Shown here: positions 32,528 to 40,389 of the stretch, in pieces
Numbering within the stretch: the stretch's first letter is position 1
How the letters are laid out: every line of letters starts with the position of its first letter
From: Enterococcus quebecensis
GTDB taxonomy: Bacteria; Bacillota; Bacilli; Lactobacillales; Enterococcaceae
Assembly: GCF_001730365.1 (NCBI RefSeq)
Contig: NZ_MIKB01000016.1
Span: 248,001 to 312,000, forward strand
DNA: 64,000 nt
Direction: 5' to 3'
Notes under the pieces: model-generated
What the model saw: only the letters and a program-made list of their open reading frames with translations
Database searches by the model: none
Told to the model about the DNA's origin: nothing
Made by a program: the position numbers and the translations under genes

Positions 32528-33775
32528 TTATTTTACTGGTAATTGTGTTTGCTTATAGTACGTTTTTTCAACCGCTCGTCTAACCATCATTCCGCACGTA
32601 ATATTACTTGTTGAGTTGATTACAGTCGCGGTCATATCAGTAATCGTAGTGATCACAGCGAGTACAGGGATGACTTCTACAGGGAAACCAAAGAGTGAAA
32701 CTAAAAGGACTTCCGCTGTAAAACCACCACTTGGAATCGAGCCCATAACGACACCAACCAAAAAGCCGCCGCCGATAATACAAAGTGCCGCTAAAGGTGT
32801 ATCTAACTCTCGATTAAACAAGGTGAACAATAAAACTACCTGTAAAACGCCACTCATTGCTGACCCATCTTTATGAATATTCGCGCCTAAAGAAATCACT
32901 GTTTCTCGAATATCTTCAGGTACACCAATTCTTTCCAACGCTGTTAGATTAACAGGGATACAAGCTGCACTGGAACTTGTCCCCAACGCCTGCAAAGACG
33001 GATTGAAAATGTTTTTCCAGTAACATTTCAAACCACTGGTACCGCCTCCAATATAGGCGTAAATCGAGAGGATAAAGACATAATAAATGACACAAACAAT
33101 GACAAATAGTATAAGGCTTTTAAAGTAACCACCAAGAATTTTAGAACCCAAATTACCTAAGGTATATGCAAAATAAGAACCCAAGCCAACTGGAGCAAAT
33201 CTCATTACGAGAGTGATCATTTTCATAATCACATGATTTACAGAGGTAATTACTCTAGTCAAAGGTACGGCTTTTTCTCCAACAGAAGAAATTGTTAAAC
33301 CAAAGAAAAGTGAAAATAAAATAAGGGACAATAAATGACTCTTATCAAATAAGTCTAAGAAATTACTAACAGTCAGTGTATCAACGATAACCATAGCTAA
33401 TGATTGTGAATCAGCATTTAAGGTTTGATCCATTAGTTCTGTGAATTGACCAGTATCGATAGTTTCAAAAGGATTATAAATCAATGTTGCTAGATACATT
33501 AAAACAACAGCTGTTAGAGTGGTTAGTAAGAAGGATACTAAAGTAAATCGTAGTATTTTTTTGATACGGTCTAGTCCTTGGTTGTTAGCAACCGCCAAAG
33601 TCATATTGCAAAAAACTAAAGGGACGATCAATACGAAAACAACGTTTAAAAACAAACGTCCAAGGGGTTCTAGTAAAAGGGCGAAGTCACTAAAAAAAAT
33701 ACCTATGATAGCACCAATGGCAATCCCAGCTAAAAGTTTTAGTGAACTCTGATAGTTTTTTATGAATTTCATCAT
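32528..33775 (-). CDS. DAACS-type dicarboxylate/amino acid:cation symporter
   Basis: 415 residues; GGAGG precedes two tandem ATGs (33775, 33772), the second better spaced. About eight membrane helices plus re-entrant loops. The family Ser-rich tip is LGTSSSAACIPVNL, and the ion/substrate region includes NIHKDGSAM, GSIPSGGF and TDMTATVINSTSN. GltPh/GltT-type carriers take up Glu, Asp, Ser/Thr or dicarboxylates. Here, 50 nt upstream of the activator gene in the same direction, it probably supplies the substrate of the catabolic operon. Residues that set specificity cannot be read with confidence. A TGTGA-N6-TCACA palindrome lies 125 nt upstream. Confidence 0.88.
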   Translation of the reverse strand: MMKFIKNYQSSLKLLAGIAIGAIIGIFFSDFALLLEPLGRLFLNVVFVLIVPLVFCNMTLAVANNQGLDRIKKILRFTLVSFLLTTLTAVVLMYLATLIYNPFETIDTGQFTELMDQTLNADSQSLAMVIVDTLTVSNFLDLFDKSHLLSLILFSLFFGLTISSVGEKAVPLTRVITSVNHVIMKMITLVMRFAPVGLGSYFAYTLGNLGSKILGGYFKSLILFVIVCVIYYVFILSIYAYIGGGTSGLKCYWKNIFNPSLQALGTSSSAACIPVNLTALERIGVPEDIRETVISLGANIHKDGSAMSGVLQVVLLFTLFNRELDTPLAALCIIGGGFLVGVVMGSIPSGGFTAEVLLVSLFGFPVEVIPVLAVITTITDMTATVINSTSNITCGMMVRRAVEKTYYKQTQLPVK

Positions 33776-33898
33776 TCTTCCTCCAGTACTGGTTTAGAAT
33801 CAAGTGAATCGTAATGATACTAAAATCAGTTTATAAGTTGTTTATTTCTCAAATCAGCGGATTAGGTTGGATCCGTCATTTGAAGGAGTAAAAAAAAA

Positions 33899-33914
33899 TG
33901 TGATCTAATTCACA
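33899..33914. promoter_or_regulatory. TGTGA-N6-TCACA palindrome upstream of the DAACS gene
   Basis: Perfect TGTGA-TCTAAT-TCACA, followed by AAG, so one arm is a full Rex half-site TTCACAA. Crp/Fnr-type proteins use the same spacing. It lies in the promoter region of the transporter-activator unit. Confidence 0.5.
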
Positions 33915-34016
33915 AGTAGTTGTGATGTTCTACTGAATATTTTCAAATACACAGTCAATATAACATGCTAGACGAACTTCGTCCATATCTTTTAAAATTT
34001 TTAAGGAGAGAGTGAA

Positions 34017-34172
34017 ATAAGAATTAGTGAAGTAACACTTCCTAAAATAATAAATCTATCAGTGAGAGGAAGGGCTTTAGCTAAAAAATTAGAGAATCCC
34101 CAGATTTACCTCAAAAAAATGAACTGGAACAGCGTATTCTCTAGAATATCCGTAAGTAATCTGCTACAATGA
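34017..34172 (+). pseudogene. 51-codon open frame with ATA where a start codon is expected
   Basis: GGAGAG at 34005-34010 is followed about 7-8 nt later by ATA (34017), opening a frame that reads IRISEVTLPKIINLSVRGRA, then LENPQIYLKKMNWNSVFSRI, to TGA at 34172. If ATA were ATG this would be a normal small gene. No known family recognised. It could be a gene silenced by start-codon mutation or chance. Confidence 0.25.
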
Positions 34173-34248
34173 TTGAGAAGATTTTTTTTCATGATGACTC
34201 TCTATTCTAAGAAGTAAAGCTACATATACAGAAGGAGAGCCTACACTA

Positions 34249-34285
34249 ATGTTCGATCATACGATAGTAGATTAAATGATCGAAC
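34249..34285 (+). promoter_or_regulatory. Short upstream reading frame and hairpin before efp
   Basis: ATG TTC GAT CAT ACG ATA GTA GAT TAA (34249-34275, peptide MFDHTIVD) is preceded by GAAGGAGAG. GTTCGATCAT (34251-34260) pairs perfectly with ATGATCGAAC (34276-34285), so the hairpin spans the little frame. No T run follows, so it is not a simple terminator. Confidence 0.4.
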
Positions 34286-34310
34286 TTTAAAGAAAGAGGA
34301 GAATAATAAC

Positions 34311-34874
34311 ATGATAGCAGTAAGTGATCTTAAAGCAGGTATGACTTTTGAACAAGATGGAAAATTAATCCGCGTAATGGATGCTAGTCACCACAAACCT
34401 GGTAAAGGCAACACAGTTATGCGTATGAAATTGAAAGATGTTCGTACAGGTGCAACTACTGATACAACGATGCGTCCAGATGATAAAGTGAAAAAAGCCT
34501 TTATCGAAAGCAAACCAGTTCAATACTTATATAGCCAAGATGATACAGCCAACTTCATGGATTTAGAAACCTATGAACAATATGAAATCCCAACTTCTGT
34601 AATCGAATATGAATTAAAATATCTTTTAGAAAATATGGAAGTAAAAATCCAATTTTACGGATCAGAAGTAATTGGTGTAACATTACCAACAACAGTTGTG
34701 TTGAAAGTTAAAGAAACACAACCATCAATCAAAGGTGCAACTGTTTCAGGTTCAGGTAAACCTGCTATTATGGAAACTGGCTTAGTTGTCAACGTTCCTG
34801 ACTTTATTGAAGCAGATGAACTATTAGAAATCAATACACAAGAAGGTACGTACTTAAAACGTGCAGCAAAATAA
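34311..34874 (+). CDS. efp: Elongation factor P
   Basis: 187 residues; AGAGGAG before the ATG. Three beta-barrel domains. The domain I tip reads [10 protein letters not shown] with Lys32, the residue that carries 5-aminopentanol in B. subtilis-type EF-P; the flanking Pro-Gly-Lys-Gly fits that class rather than the lysylated or rhamnosylated ones. The C-terminal OB fold has [25 protein letters not shown] and [12 protein letters not shown] rescues ribosomes stalled at polyproline. It is a single-gene unit here, with a short upstream frame and hairpin in its leader and a strong terminator. Confidence 0.97.
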   Translation: MIAVSDLKAGMTFEQDGKLIRVMDASHHKPGKGNTVMRMKLKDVRTGATTDTTMRPDDKVKKAFIESKPVQYLYSQDDTANFMDLETYEQYEIPTSVIEYELKYLLENMEVKIQFYGSEVIGVTLPTTVVLKVKETQPSIKGATVSGSGKPAIMETGLVVNVPDFIEADELLEINTQEGTYLKRAAK

Positions 34875-34907
34875 TTAAACTGAAGTAAGGGTTATTCGGA
34901 TTTAGAG

Positions 34908-34949
34908 TGTGAGGCAAAACTGATTATTCGTTTTGCCTCATATTTTTTT
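34908..34949 (+). terminator. Rho-independent terminator after efp
   Basis: TGAGGCAAAAC (34910-34920) with GTTTTGCCTCA (34930-34940), then TATTTTTTT. Confidence 0.88.
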
Positions 34950-35046
34950 AAGAAATCCATCGTTTTTTGTAAACTTTTTATGACCATCGGAGTCGACTGC
35001 ATGGTATAATAAGTAGTGAATTTTTTGTTAGAAAGGGAGAGGAAAT

Positions 35047-36216
35047 ATGGTCTTTTTATTAACTTTGTGTCTGGTATTATTATTTACCAAACTTGCTGGG
35101 CATTTTTGTAATCGAGTGGGGATTCCTTCCGTAATAGGAGAATTATTAGTAGGTATTTTGATTGGTCCAGCGTTATTAGGCTGGGTTCAGCCAGATGATT
35201 TTATGCATTATTTTTCTGAAATTGGTGTTATTATTTTAATGTTTATTGCAGGTTTGGAAAGCGATTTGGAATTACTAAAAAAATATTGGCGACCAGCCCT
35301 TGCAGTGGCTTTGTTGGGAATTGTTTTCCCAGCTTTGATGGGCTTTGGCGTGGCAGAATTATTTAATTTTTCTGTATCAAATGCTATCTTTTTGGGTGTT
35401 CTTTTCAGTGCAACATCTGTTAGTATTTCAGTTCAAGTATTGAAAGACCTAAATAAAATAGATAGTGAAGAAGGAGCGACGATACTCGGCGCTGCGGTCG
35501 TTGATGATATTGTTGTTGTCTTGATATTAGGTGTCATGCTAAGTTTAATGAATCGTTCGGAACCAGGTGAAGGATTACCGATGTGGGAAGTTTTATTGTT
35601 GAAAGTTTTCTTCTTTATTGTTATCTTTGCGGCAAGCAAATGGCTTGTACCTTGGGTATTAAATTTAAGCAAAAAACTTATCGCAGTGGAATCTGTTTCA
35701 GCATTCTCATTGGTTATTTGTCTAGGATTTGCTTATTTTGCTGAGTTATTGAATATGGGAGCGATCATTGGAGCTTTCTTTGCGGGTGTGGCAATTGCTC
35801 AAACGGATTACCGAAAGAAAGTAGATGAAAAGTTAGAGCCCATTGGTTACGCTGTTTTTATTCCGATGTTTTTTGTTTCGATTGGCTTGAATATGACTTT
35901 TTCAGGTATGGCAAAACATATTGTATTTATCTCGATATTGACAGTAGTAGCAGTCTTATCAAAATTAGTCGGTGGTGCACTCGGTGCTCGAATGACAGGA
36001 TTCAAAGGAATCTCTACATGGATTATCGGTTCAGGAATGGTATCAAGGGGAGAGATGGCATTGATTATCGCTAAGGTGGGATTAGCTTCAAACTTTCTCT
36101 CAGAAGACTACTATTCTTCTGTGATCGTTGTAATCATTGCTACGACAATTATTGCTCCCTTATTTTTAAAAGCAACAATTGTTAAACAGGAATCATTAAA
36201 CTATGAAAAAATGTAG
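35047..36216 (+). CDS. napA: Na+/H+ antiporter, NapA/CPA2 type
   Basis: 389 residues with about 12-13 membrane segments and no cytosolic TrkA-N domain, the size of E. hirae NapA. AAAGGGAGAGG precedes the ATG. CPA2 landmarks: FTKLAGHFCNRVGIPSVIGELLVGILIGPALLG, written here as its parts TKLAGH and GIPSVIGELLVGILIGP, the LMFIAGLESDLE block, the ion-binding Asp pair in GAAVVDDIVVV, and FFAGVAIAQ. It exchanges internal Na+ for external H+ and supports salt and alkaline tolerance. Single-gene unit with its own terminator. KefB-like K+/H+ exchange is less likely because the regulatory domain is missing. Confidence 0.85.
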   Translation: MVFLLTLCLVLLFTKLAGHFCNRVGIPSVIGELLVGILIGPALLGWVQPDDFMHYFSEIGVIILMFIAGLESDLELLKKYWRPALAVALLGIVFPALMGFGVAELFNFSVSNAIFLGVLFSATSVSISVQVLKDLNKIDSEEGATILGAAVVDDIVVVLILGVMLSLMNRSEPGEGLPMWEVLLLKVFFFIVIFAASKWLVPWVLNLSKKLIAVESVSAFSLVICLGFAYFAELLNMGAIIGAFFAGVAIAQTDYRKKVDEKLEPIGYAVFIPMFFVSIGLNMTFSGMAKHIVFISILTVVAVLSKLVGGALGARMTGFKGISTWIIGSGMVSRGEMALIIAKVGLASNFLSEDYYSSVIVVIIATTIIAPLFLKATIVKQESLNYEKM

Positions 36217-36253
36217 TTGAATAGACTGCTTGTTTTGATTAACCTATAGAAAT

Positions 36254-36301
36254 AAAACCTTAAGTATCAAGTCGATGAAGACGATGCTTAAGGTTTTTTT
36301 T
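36254..36301 (+). terminator. Rho-independent terminator after napA
   Basis: AAACCTTAAGTATC pairs with GATGCTTAAGGTTT (one G-T), followed by eight T. Confidence 0.85.
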
Positions 36302-36449
36302 GAAATTGCACATTACTAAAATAGATGATAGAGTTAGTTATTTTATTTAAAATGTACAAAAATCCATAAAAACTACAGATTAGATACAAATAGAATCCAT
36401 GTAACTTTGGTAAATTAAGAGTATAAAAATAAACAGGGGGTATTTACTC

Positions 36450-36719
36450 ATGAAAAAAAGAACAATTGGAATTTTTGCTTTATCAGCTGTACTAATGACA
36501 GTAACATTAACGGCTTGTGGTGCTAAAGAAAAAGATGCAGGAGATAAAGGTCAATTGAGCGGTAAAAAATTTGACAAAAAAGAGTCAGATGTCGTTAGTG
36601 AACGTAATGAAGTCATTGATGGGCAAGAAATGACAGTCAAAACATTCAGCGATGGAACGGAAATGACGTTGCCAAAAGGTATTAATCTTGACGACTCAGA
36701 AATACAAGCACTTGAGTAA
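36450..36719 (+). CDS. Small lipoprotein of unknown function
   Basis: 89 residues, GGGGG before the ATG. Signal peptide KKRTIGIFALSAVLMTVT with lipobox LTAC, so Cys23 should be lipidated and the mature 67 residues face outward. The mature part is polar, with DGQEMTVKTFSDGTEMTLPK, a short beta-hairpin-like repeat (DGQEMTV / DGTEMTL). No family recognised. Own terminator shared with the convergent peptide transporter gene. Confidence 0.8.
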   Translation: MKKRTIGIFALSAVLMTVTLTACGAKEKDAGDKGQLSGKKFDKKESDVVSERNEVIDGQEMTVKTFSDGTEMTLPKGINLDDSEIQALE

Positions 36720-36793
36720 TCAGGTAGGTTGCGTAGAAAAAAATTTAGAAACATCATTTTTTCATAACTAAGTCTACCAAATAGTGTTAATGA

Positions 36794-36845
36794 AAAATGC
36801 TGGATAAAGTTAGGTACTTAAACCACTTTATCCAGCATTTTTTAG
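36794..36845. terminator. Bidirectional terminator
   Basis: 18-bp stem AAAAATGCTGGATAAAGT (36794-36811) with its complement (36825-36842), between the lipoprotein and dtpT genes. Confidence 0.9.
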
Positions 36846-36857
36846 TTTGTTTTTTAT

Positions 36858-38327
36858 TTAGTGAATGGAACCCATCAATTTTTTGATAGGATTTTTAAAA
36901 AGGAGCAATATAATACCTGCAATCACAGCTACCGTTCCAACGATTCCGAAATAAGCGGACTCGGTTTGAGGTGTATAAAAACGTGCGATTTGCGCATTGA
37001 TTGCTTGTGAAGCAGCATCTGCCAGTAACCAGATTGCTACTGTTTGTGATTCAAAAGCTTTAGGCGCTAATTTAGTGGTGATAGATAGACCGACAGGAGA
37101 AATACACATTTCGCCAACAATCATAACAAAAAAGCTAAAGAATAACCAAAGCGGACTGACTCTTCCATTTGTGCCGTACAGTAGTCCAGGCAACATTAAA
37201 AGAACGAAAGAAAGACCCGCAAAAACTAAACCTAACGAAAATTTCACGACTGTTGAAGGCTGTTTTTTTCCTAACTTTGTCCATAAAGTAACAAAAATCG
37301 GGGTTAAAACTACCACAAAAATTGGATTCAATGATTGGAACCAACTAGGTGCAATTGAGAAGCCAAACAAGGTATCATTTGTCCGCTCGTTAGCAAAGAG
37401 AGCTAAAATAGAAGAGCCTTGTTCTTCCAATGACCAAAAAACGATACCAGCCAGAAATAAAGGGATGTAACCAAGAACTCTTGGTTTCTCTTCTGCTGTT
37501 ACGTTATTAGATGTCAGCATTTTTATGAAATAATAGACAGGCAATAAAATGCCCAAAATACTGACAGTGTTAATAAAGAAATCGATTGTTAAATGACCCA
37601 GAATAAATGCACCGCCAAAAAGCACAACAGCAAAGATAAGGGCAAGAATTAACGAGCGAATGAATAGTTTACGTTCCTTAGAATTAATGGGGTTGGTCGG
37701 TTTTAAACCTATTCCCTCCAATGATTTTTTCCCTTGTAAATAGTATTGTAGTAAACCGAAAAACATACCAAAAGCTGCAACTGAGAACCCAACGTGATAA
37801 TTATACGTTTGACCTAGTGTGCCGACCACAAATGGGGCGATTAATGCGCCGATATTGATTCCCATATAAAAAATAGAGAAACCAGCATCACGACGTGAGT
37901 CTGTTTTGGAGTAGAGATGTCCTACCATGCCGGAAACATTCGGTTTTAACATTCCTGTACCGATTACGATTAGAAAAATAGAAAAAAATAACGCTGAGAT
38001 ACCAAATGGTGTCGCTAGAACAATATGACCTAGCATGATAAATATACCACCATAGAATACGGTTTTTCTAGCACCTAGCACCCGATCAGAAATCCAGCCG
38101 CCAATAATACTAGACATAAAAACTAAGGACCCATAAATCGACATAATCGCCAAAGCAGTTTCTTTAGGTAATCCTAATCCACCGTTTGATACCGTATCGT
38201 AAATATAATAGAGTAAAATTGCCCTCATGCCGTAGTAACTAAATCTTTCCCACATCTCAGTAAAGAAGAGTGTAGACAATCCTTTTGGCTGACCCAAGAA
38301 TGATTTGTCTAACTGCCGCTCATTCAT
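36858..38327 (-). CDS. dtpT: POT-family proton-dependent di/tripeptide transporter
   Basis: 489 residues from the ATG at 38327, nine nt after GAGG; a TTG five codons upstream overlaps that site. About 14 membrane segments. The N-terminus has the POT signature FTEMWERFSYYGMRA with the ExxERFxYY motif. GTGMLKPNVSGMVGHLY and FYMGINIGALIAP (second PTR2 signature) follow, and WSLEEQGSSILALFANERT in helix 7. It imports di- and tripeptides driven by the proton gradient, as DtpT in lactic acid bacteria. Single gene, convergent with the small lipoprotein. Confidence 0.93.
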   Translation of the reverse strand: MNERQLDKSFLGQPKGLSTLFFTEMWERFSYYGMRAILLYYIYDTVSNGGLGLPKETALAIMSIYGSLVFMSSIIGGWISDRVLGARKTVFYGGIFIMLGHIVLATPFGISALFFSIFLIVIGTGMLKPNVSGMVGHLYSKTDSRRDAGFSIFYMGINIGALIAPFVVGTLGQTYNYHVGFSVAAFGMFFGLLQYYLQGKKSLEGIGLKPTNPINSKERKLFIRSLILALIFAVVLFGGAFILGHLTIDFFINTVSILGILLPVYYFIKMLTSNNVTAEEKPRVLGYIPLFLAGIVFWSLEEQGSSILALFANERTNDTLFGFSIAPSWFQSLNPIFVVVLTPIFVTLWTKLGKKQPSTVVKFSLGLVFAGLSFVLLMLPGLLYGTNGRVSPLWLFFSFFVMIVGEMCISPVGLSITTKLAPKAFESQTVAIWLLADAASQAINAQIARFYTPQTESAYFGIVGTVAVIAGIILLLFKNPIKKLMGSIH

Positions 38328-38526
38328 AAATAGTAACCTCAATTCTTTTTTTAATATTCAGAAAATTCATTCAAAATAGATTTTCCAAAAACTGTACATA
38401 TTGATTGTAAACTGTTACCATTTTAATCATCAAAAATTTTAATGATTAGACTATAAGAAAAATATAAAATATACTCATTCAATTCTCATTATCATGTGAA
38501 GACTGAATAGAAAAGGGAGGGTTACA

Positions 38527-38910
38527 TTGAAGAAAATCACTGGAAAACAACAAGAGTGGGCATCATTGAAGTATTTGGTGCTATCAAAATCCCAACAAGA
38601 TTATAGAGGGATCAGAAAATTATTTGCAGATGATACATGGAATGAAGAAAAAGAACAGGCATTTCATAGCTACCTTCATCATGCGTTAGCTGAACCTGCT
38701 AAAAAAGAAAATCTTCTGAATGCCTATCAACATGTCTGGGGTTACTTTAAAAAGAAAGCAACCGAGGATGAACATGAACAATACCAAAATTTGATTGACA
38801 CATTCTCTTTAGAACAAGATGAACTATTGCCTTTTTTAAAGGGACTAACAGTAAAGTATCAAGAATCATACTTACTTCAGTCAAAATTACTTTTTAATGA
38901 GGTATTTTAA
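38527..38910 (+). CDS. YbgA-like DUF1722 protein
   Basis: 127 residues from TTG at 38527, with GGGAGG about seven nt upstream. The pattern WASLKYLVLSKSQQDYRGI, LHHALAEPAKKENLLNAYQHV, GYFKKKATEDE and SYLLQSKLLFNEVF fits the DUF1722/YbgA family, which occurs alone or fused to DUF523 and to photolyase genes. Function unknown. Expressed alone, convergent with the DadA-like gene. Confidence 0.82.
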   Translation: MKKITGKQQEWASLKYLVLSKSQQDYRGIRKLFADDTWNEEKEQAFHSYLHHALAEPAKKENLLNAYQHVWGYFKKKATEDEHEQYQNLIDTFSLEQDELLPFLKGLTVKYQESYLLQSKLLFNEVF

Positions 38911-38916
38911 AAAATA

Positions 38917-38963
38917 AAAAAACCGGTTAGTTTCCCAAAGTAAGGGGATCAAACCGGTTTTAT
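38917..38963. terminator. Bidirectional terminator
   Basis: AAAACCGGTT with AACCGGTTTT plus an inner TTTCCC/GGGGAT pairing, between converging genes. Confidence 0.85.
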
Positions 38964-38968
38964 AGTAA

Positions 38969-40069
38969 TTATTTCAAATAATGATCAATCGTTTTTTGAT
39001 ACTCTTGCCACTTACTTTTTCCTGAATTAAAATAGTCTGCCAACAGGAAGCCAATGTAAGGCCCCGTTGTTAGACCAGAAGAACCTAAGCCGCTTGCAAC
39101 AACAGCGGTGGGATCATCTGGTAGGCAGTTGAAAAATGGTGCGAAATCCGATGTGTATGCTCTGGTTCCTACGCGATATGCAGCTGGATAGTCTTCAAAA
39201 AAACTTGACATAGCAAGAAAAGGTGCTGTTTTTTGTTTGAGTATGGAAAAAGCTTCTTTTGTTGGAGATAAGTCAAAACCAGCGTCATTTTCATGGGTCG
39301 CGCCTACTAGAATTTTTCCGTTTTCAAAAGGAATCAAATCACTTTCTCCATCGAGCATGGCTACCGGCCAATGACTACTTTCTTTAAATGGTGTTTCAAA
39401 AGCTAATAATTGTCCCTTTTGCGCTCTGATATCTGTCTTATAGCCTAACGGTTCTAATAAAGAAGGCAAACCAGGACCAGCACATAAAGCGATCTCGTCA
39501 AAATGTTCTGTTTCAATGGGTGTATGAACAATCCATTTATCTAGTGTGCGGTTAAGTGTAACAGACCCATTTTTTAAAGTGATATGTTGTGTTAAAGCGC
39601 GTTGGCGTAGCGTTTCTAAGTAACTAGCACCATCCAACTTTCCGCCGCCGGTTACAAAAAGAGCTGGGGATGGGGCCAATAAAGGCAATTTTTCAGATAC
39701 TTGTTGTGGTGTTAATAAGTGAACATCGCCAATTTCAGGAGCTGCTAGTTTTCGTTCTTCTGCTAAACTTCTTAATGGTTCAAGTTCGCCGTCTTTACGA
39801 AGAATCAAAGTTCCAGTTTGCTGATAAACACTCTCTGTTAAGGAAAAATCTTTTACTAATTTGGGGTAAAAAGCTGCGCCATCTTTCGCCAACTGATACC
39901 ATTTTTTATTGCGACGTTTAGAAAGCCATGGTGAAATGATGCCAGCACTAGCTTTAGTAGCTTGTCCAATTGGGGTGTCGTAAATTGTGACAGTGTATTT
40001 TTTTAAATCAATGTAGTTGGCTAAGGTCATTCCAATGATTCCGCCGCCGATAATTGCTAATTTTTTCAT
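38969..40069 (-). CDS. DadA-like FAD-dependent D-amino-acid/glycine oxidoreductase
   Basis: 366 residues from the ATG at 40069, six nt after AGGAG. Rossmann FAD motif at the N-terminus: KLAIIGGGIIGMTLANYI (GxGxxG). AGIISPWLSKRRNKKW and the C-terminal GLGSSGLTTGPYIGFLLAD (FAD-binding) are typical of DAO-family flavoproteins. They oxidise D-amino acids, glycine, sarcosine or related amines to imino acids. The substrate cannot be chosen from the sequence. Single gene; the electron acceptor is unknown. Confidence 0.85.
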   Translation of the reverse strand: MKKLAIIGGGIIGMTLANYIDLKKYTVTIYDTPIGQATKASAGIISPWLSKRRNKKWYQLAKDGAAFYPKLVKDFSLTESVYQQTGTLILRKDGELEPLRSLAEERKLAAPEIGDVHLLTPQQVSEKLPLLAPSPALFVTGGGKLDGASYLETLRQRALTQHITLKNGSVTLNRTLDKWIVHTPIETEHFDEIALCAGPGLPSLLEPLGYKTDIRAQKGQLLAFETPFKESSHWPVAMLDGESDLIPFENGKILVGATHENDAGFDLSPTKEAFSILKQKTAPFLAMSSFFEDYPAAYRVGTRAYTSDFAPFFNCLPDDPTAVVASGLGSSGLTTGPYIGFLLADYFNSGKSKWQEYQKTIDHYLK

Positions 40070-40389
40070 AGGTAACTCCTTTGATAAACTTCTAGAATCA
40101 AGTAATTTATTTTTACATAAGTTAATGAAGGTTGCAAGAGAACTTTCGCTCATTGTTGTAGTATTATAGATTGTTTATGTTAAGGTATCATAAATATTTC
40201 TCAATACGGTGCTAGAAAAAGTAAGATAAAAAATGATATTAAACAAAAAGTGTGTAAAATAGATGGATTTTTCATTGATTCTATAAAAAAAGGAAATAAT
40301 GAGAAATACCTTACTTTTGCTATGATATGCTTGAACATGAGAGTGTGTCTGAACATTCTTAGAACTATTATTCGAAAGAGGGAAGCAGA

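Noticed and set aside
36997-37470. 157-codon plus-strand frame
   Set aside because: Antisense to the peptide transporter gene, with no ribosome site or protein-like composition.
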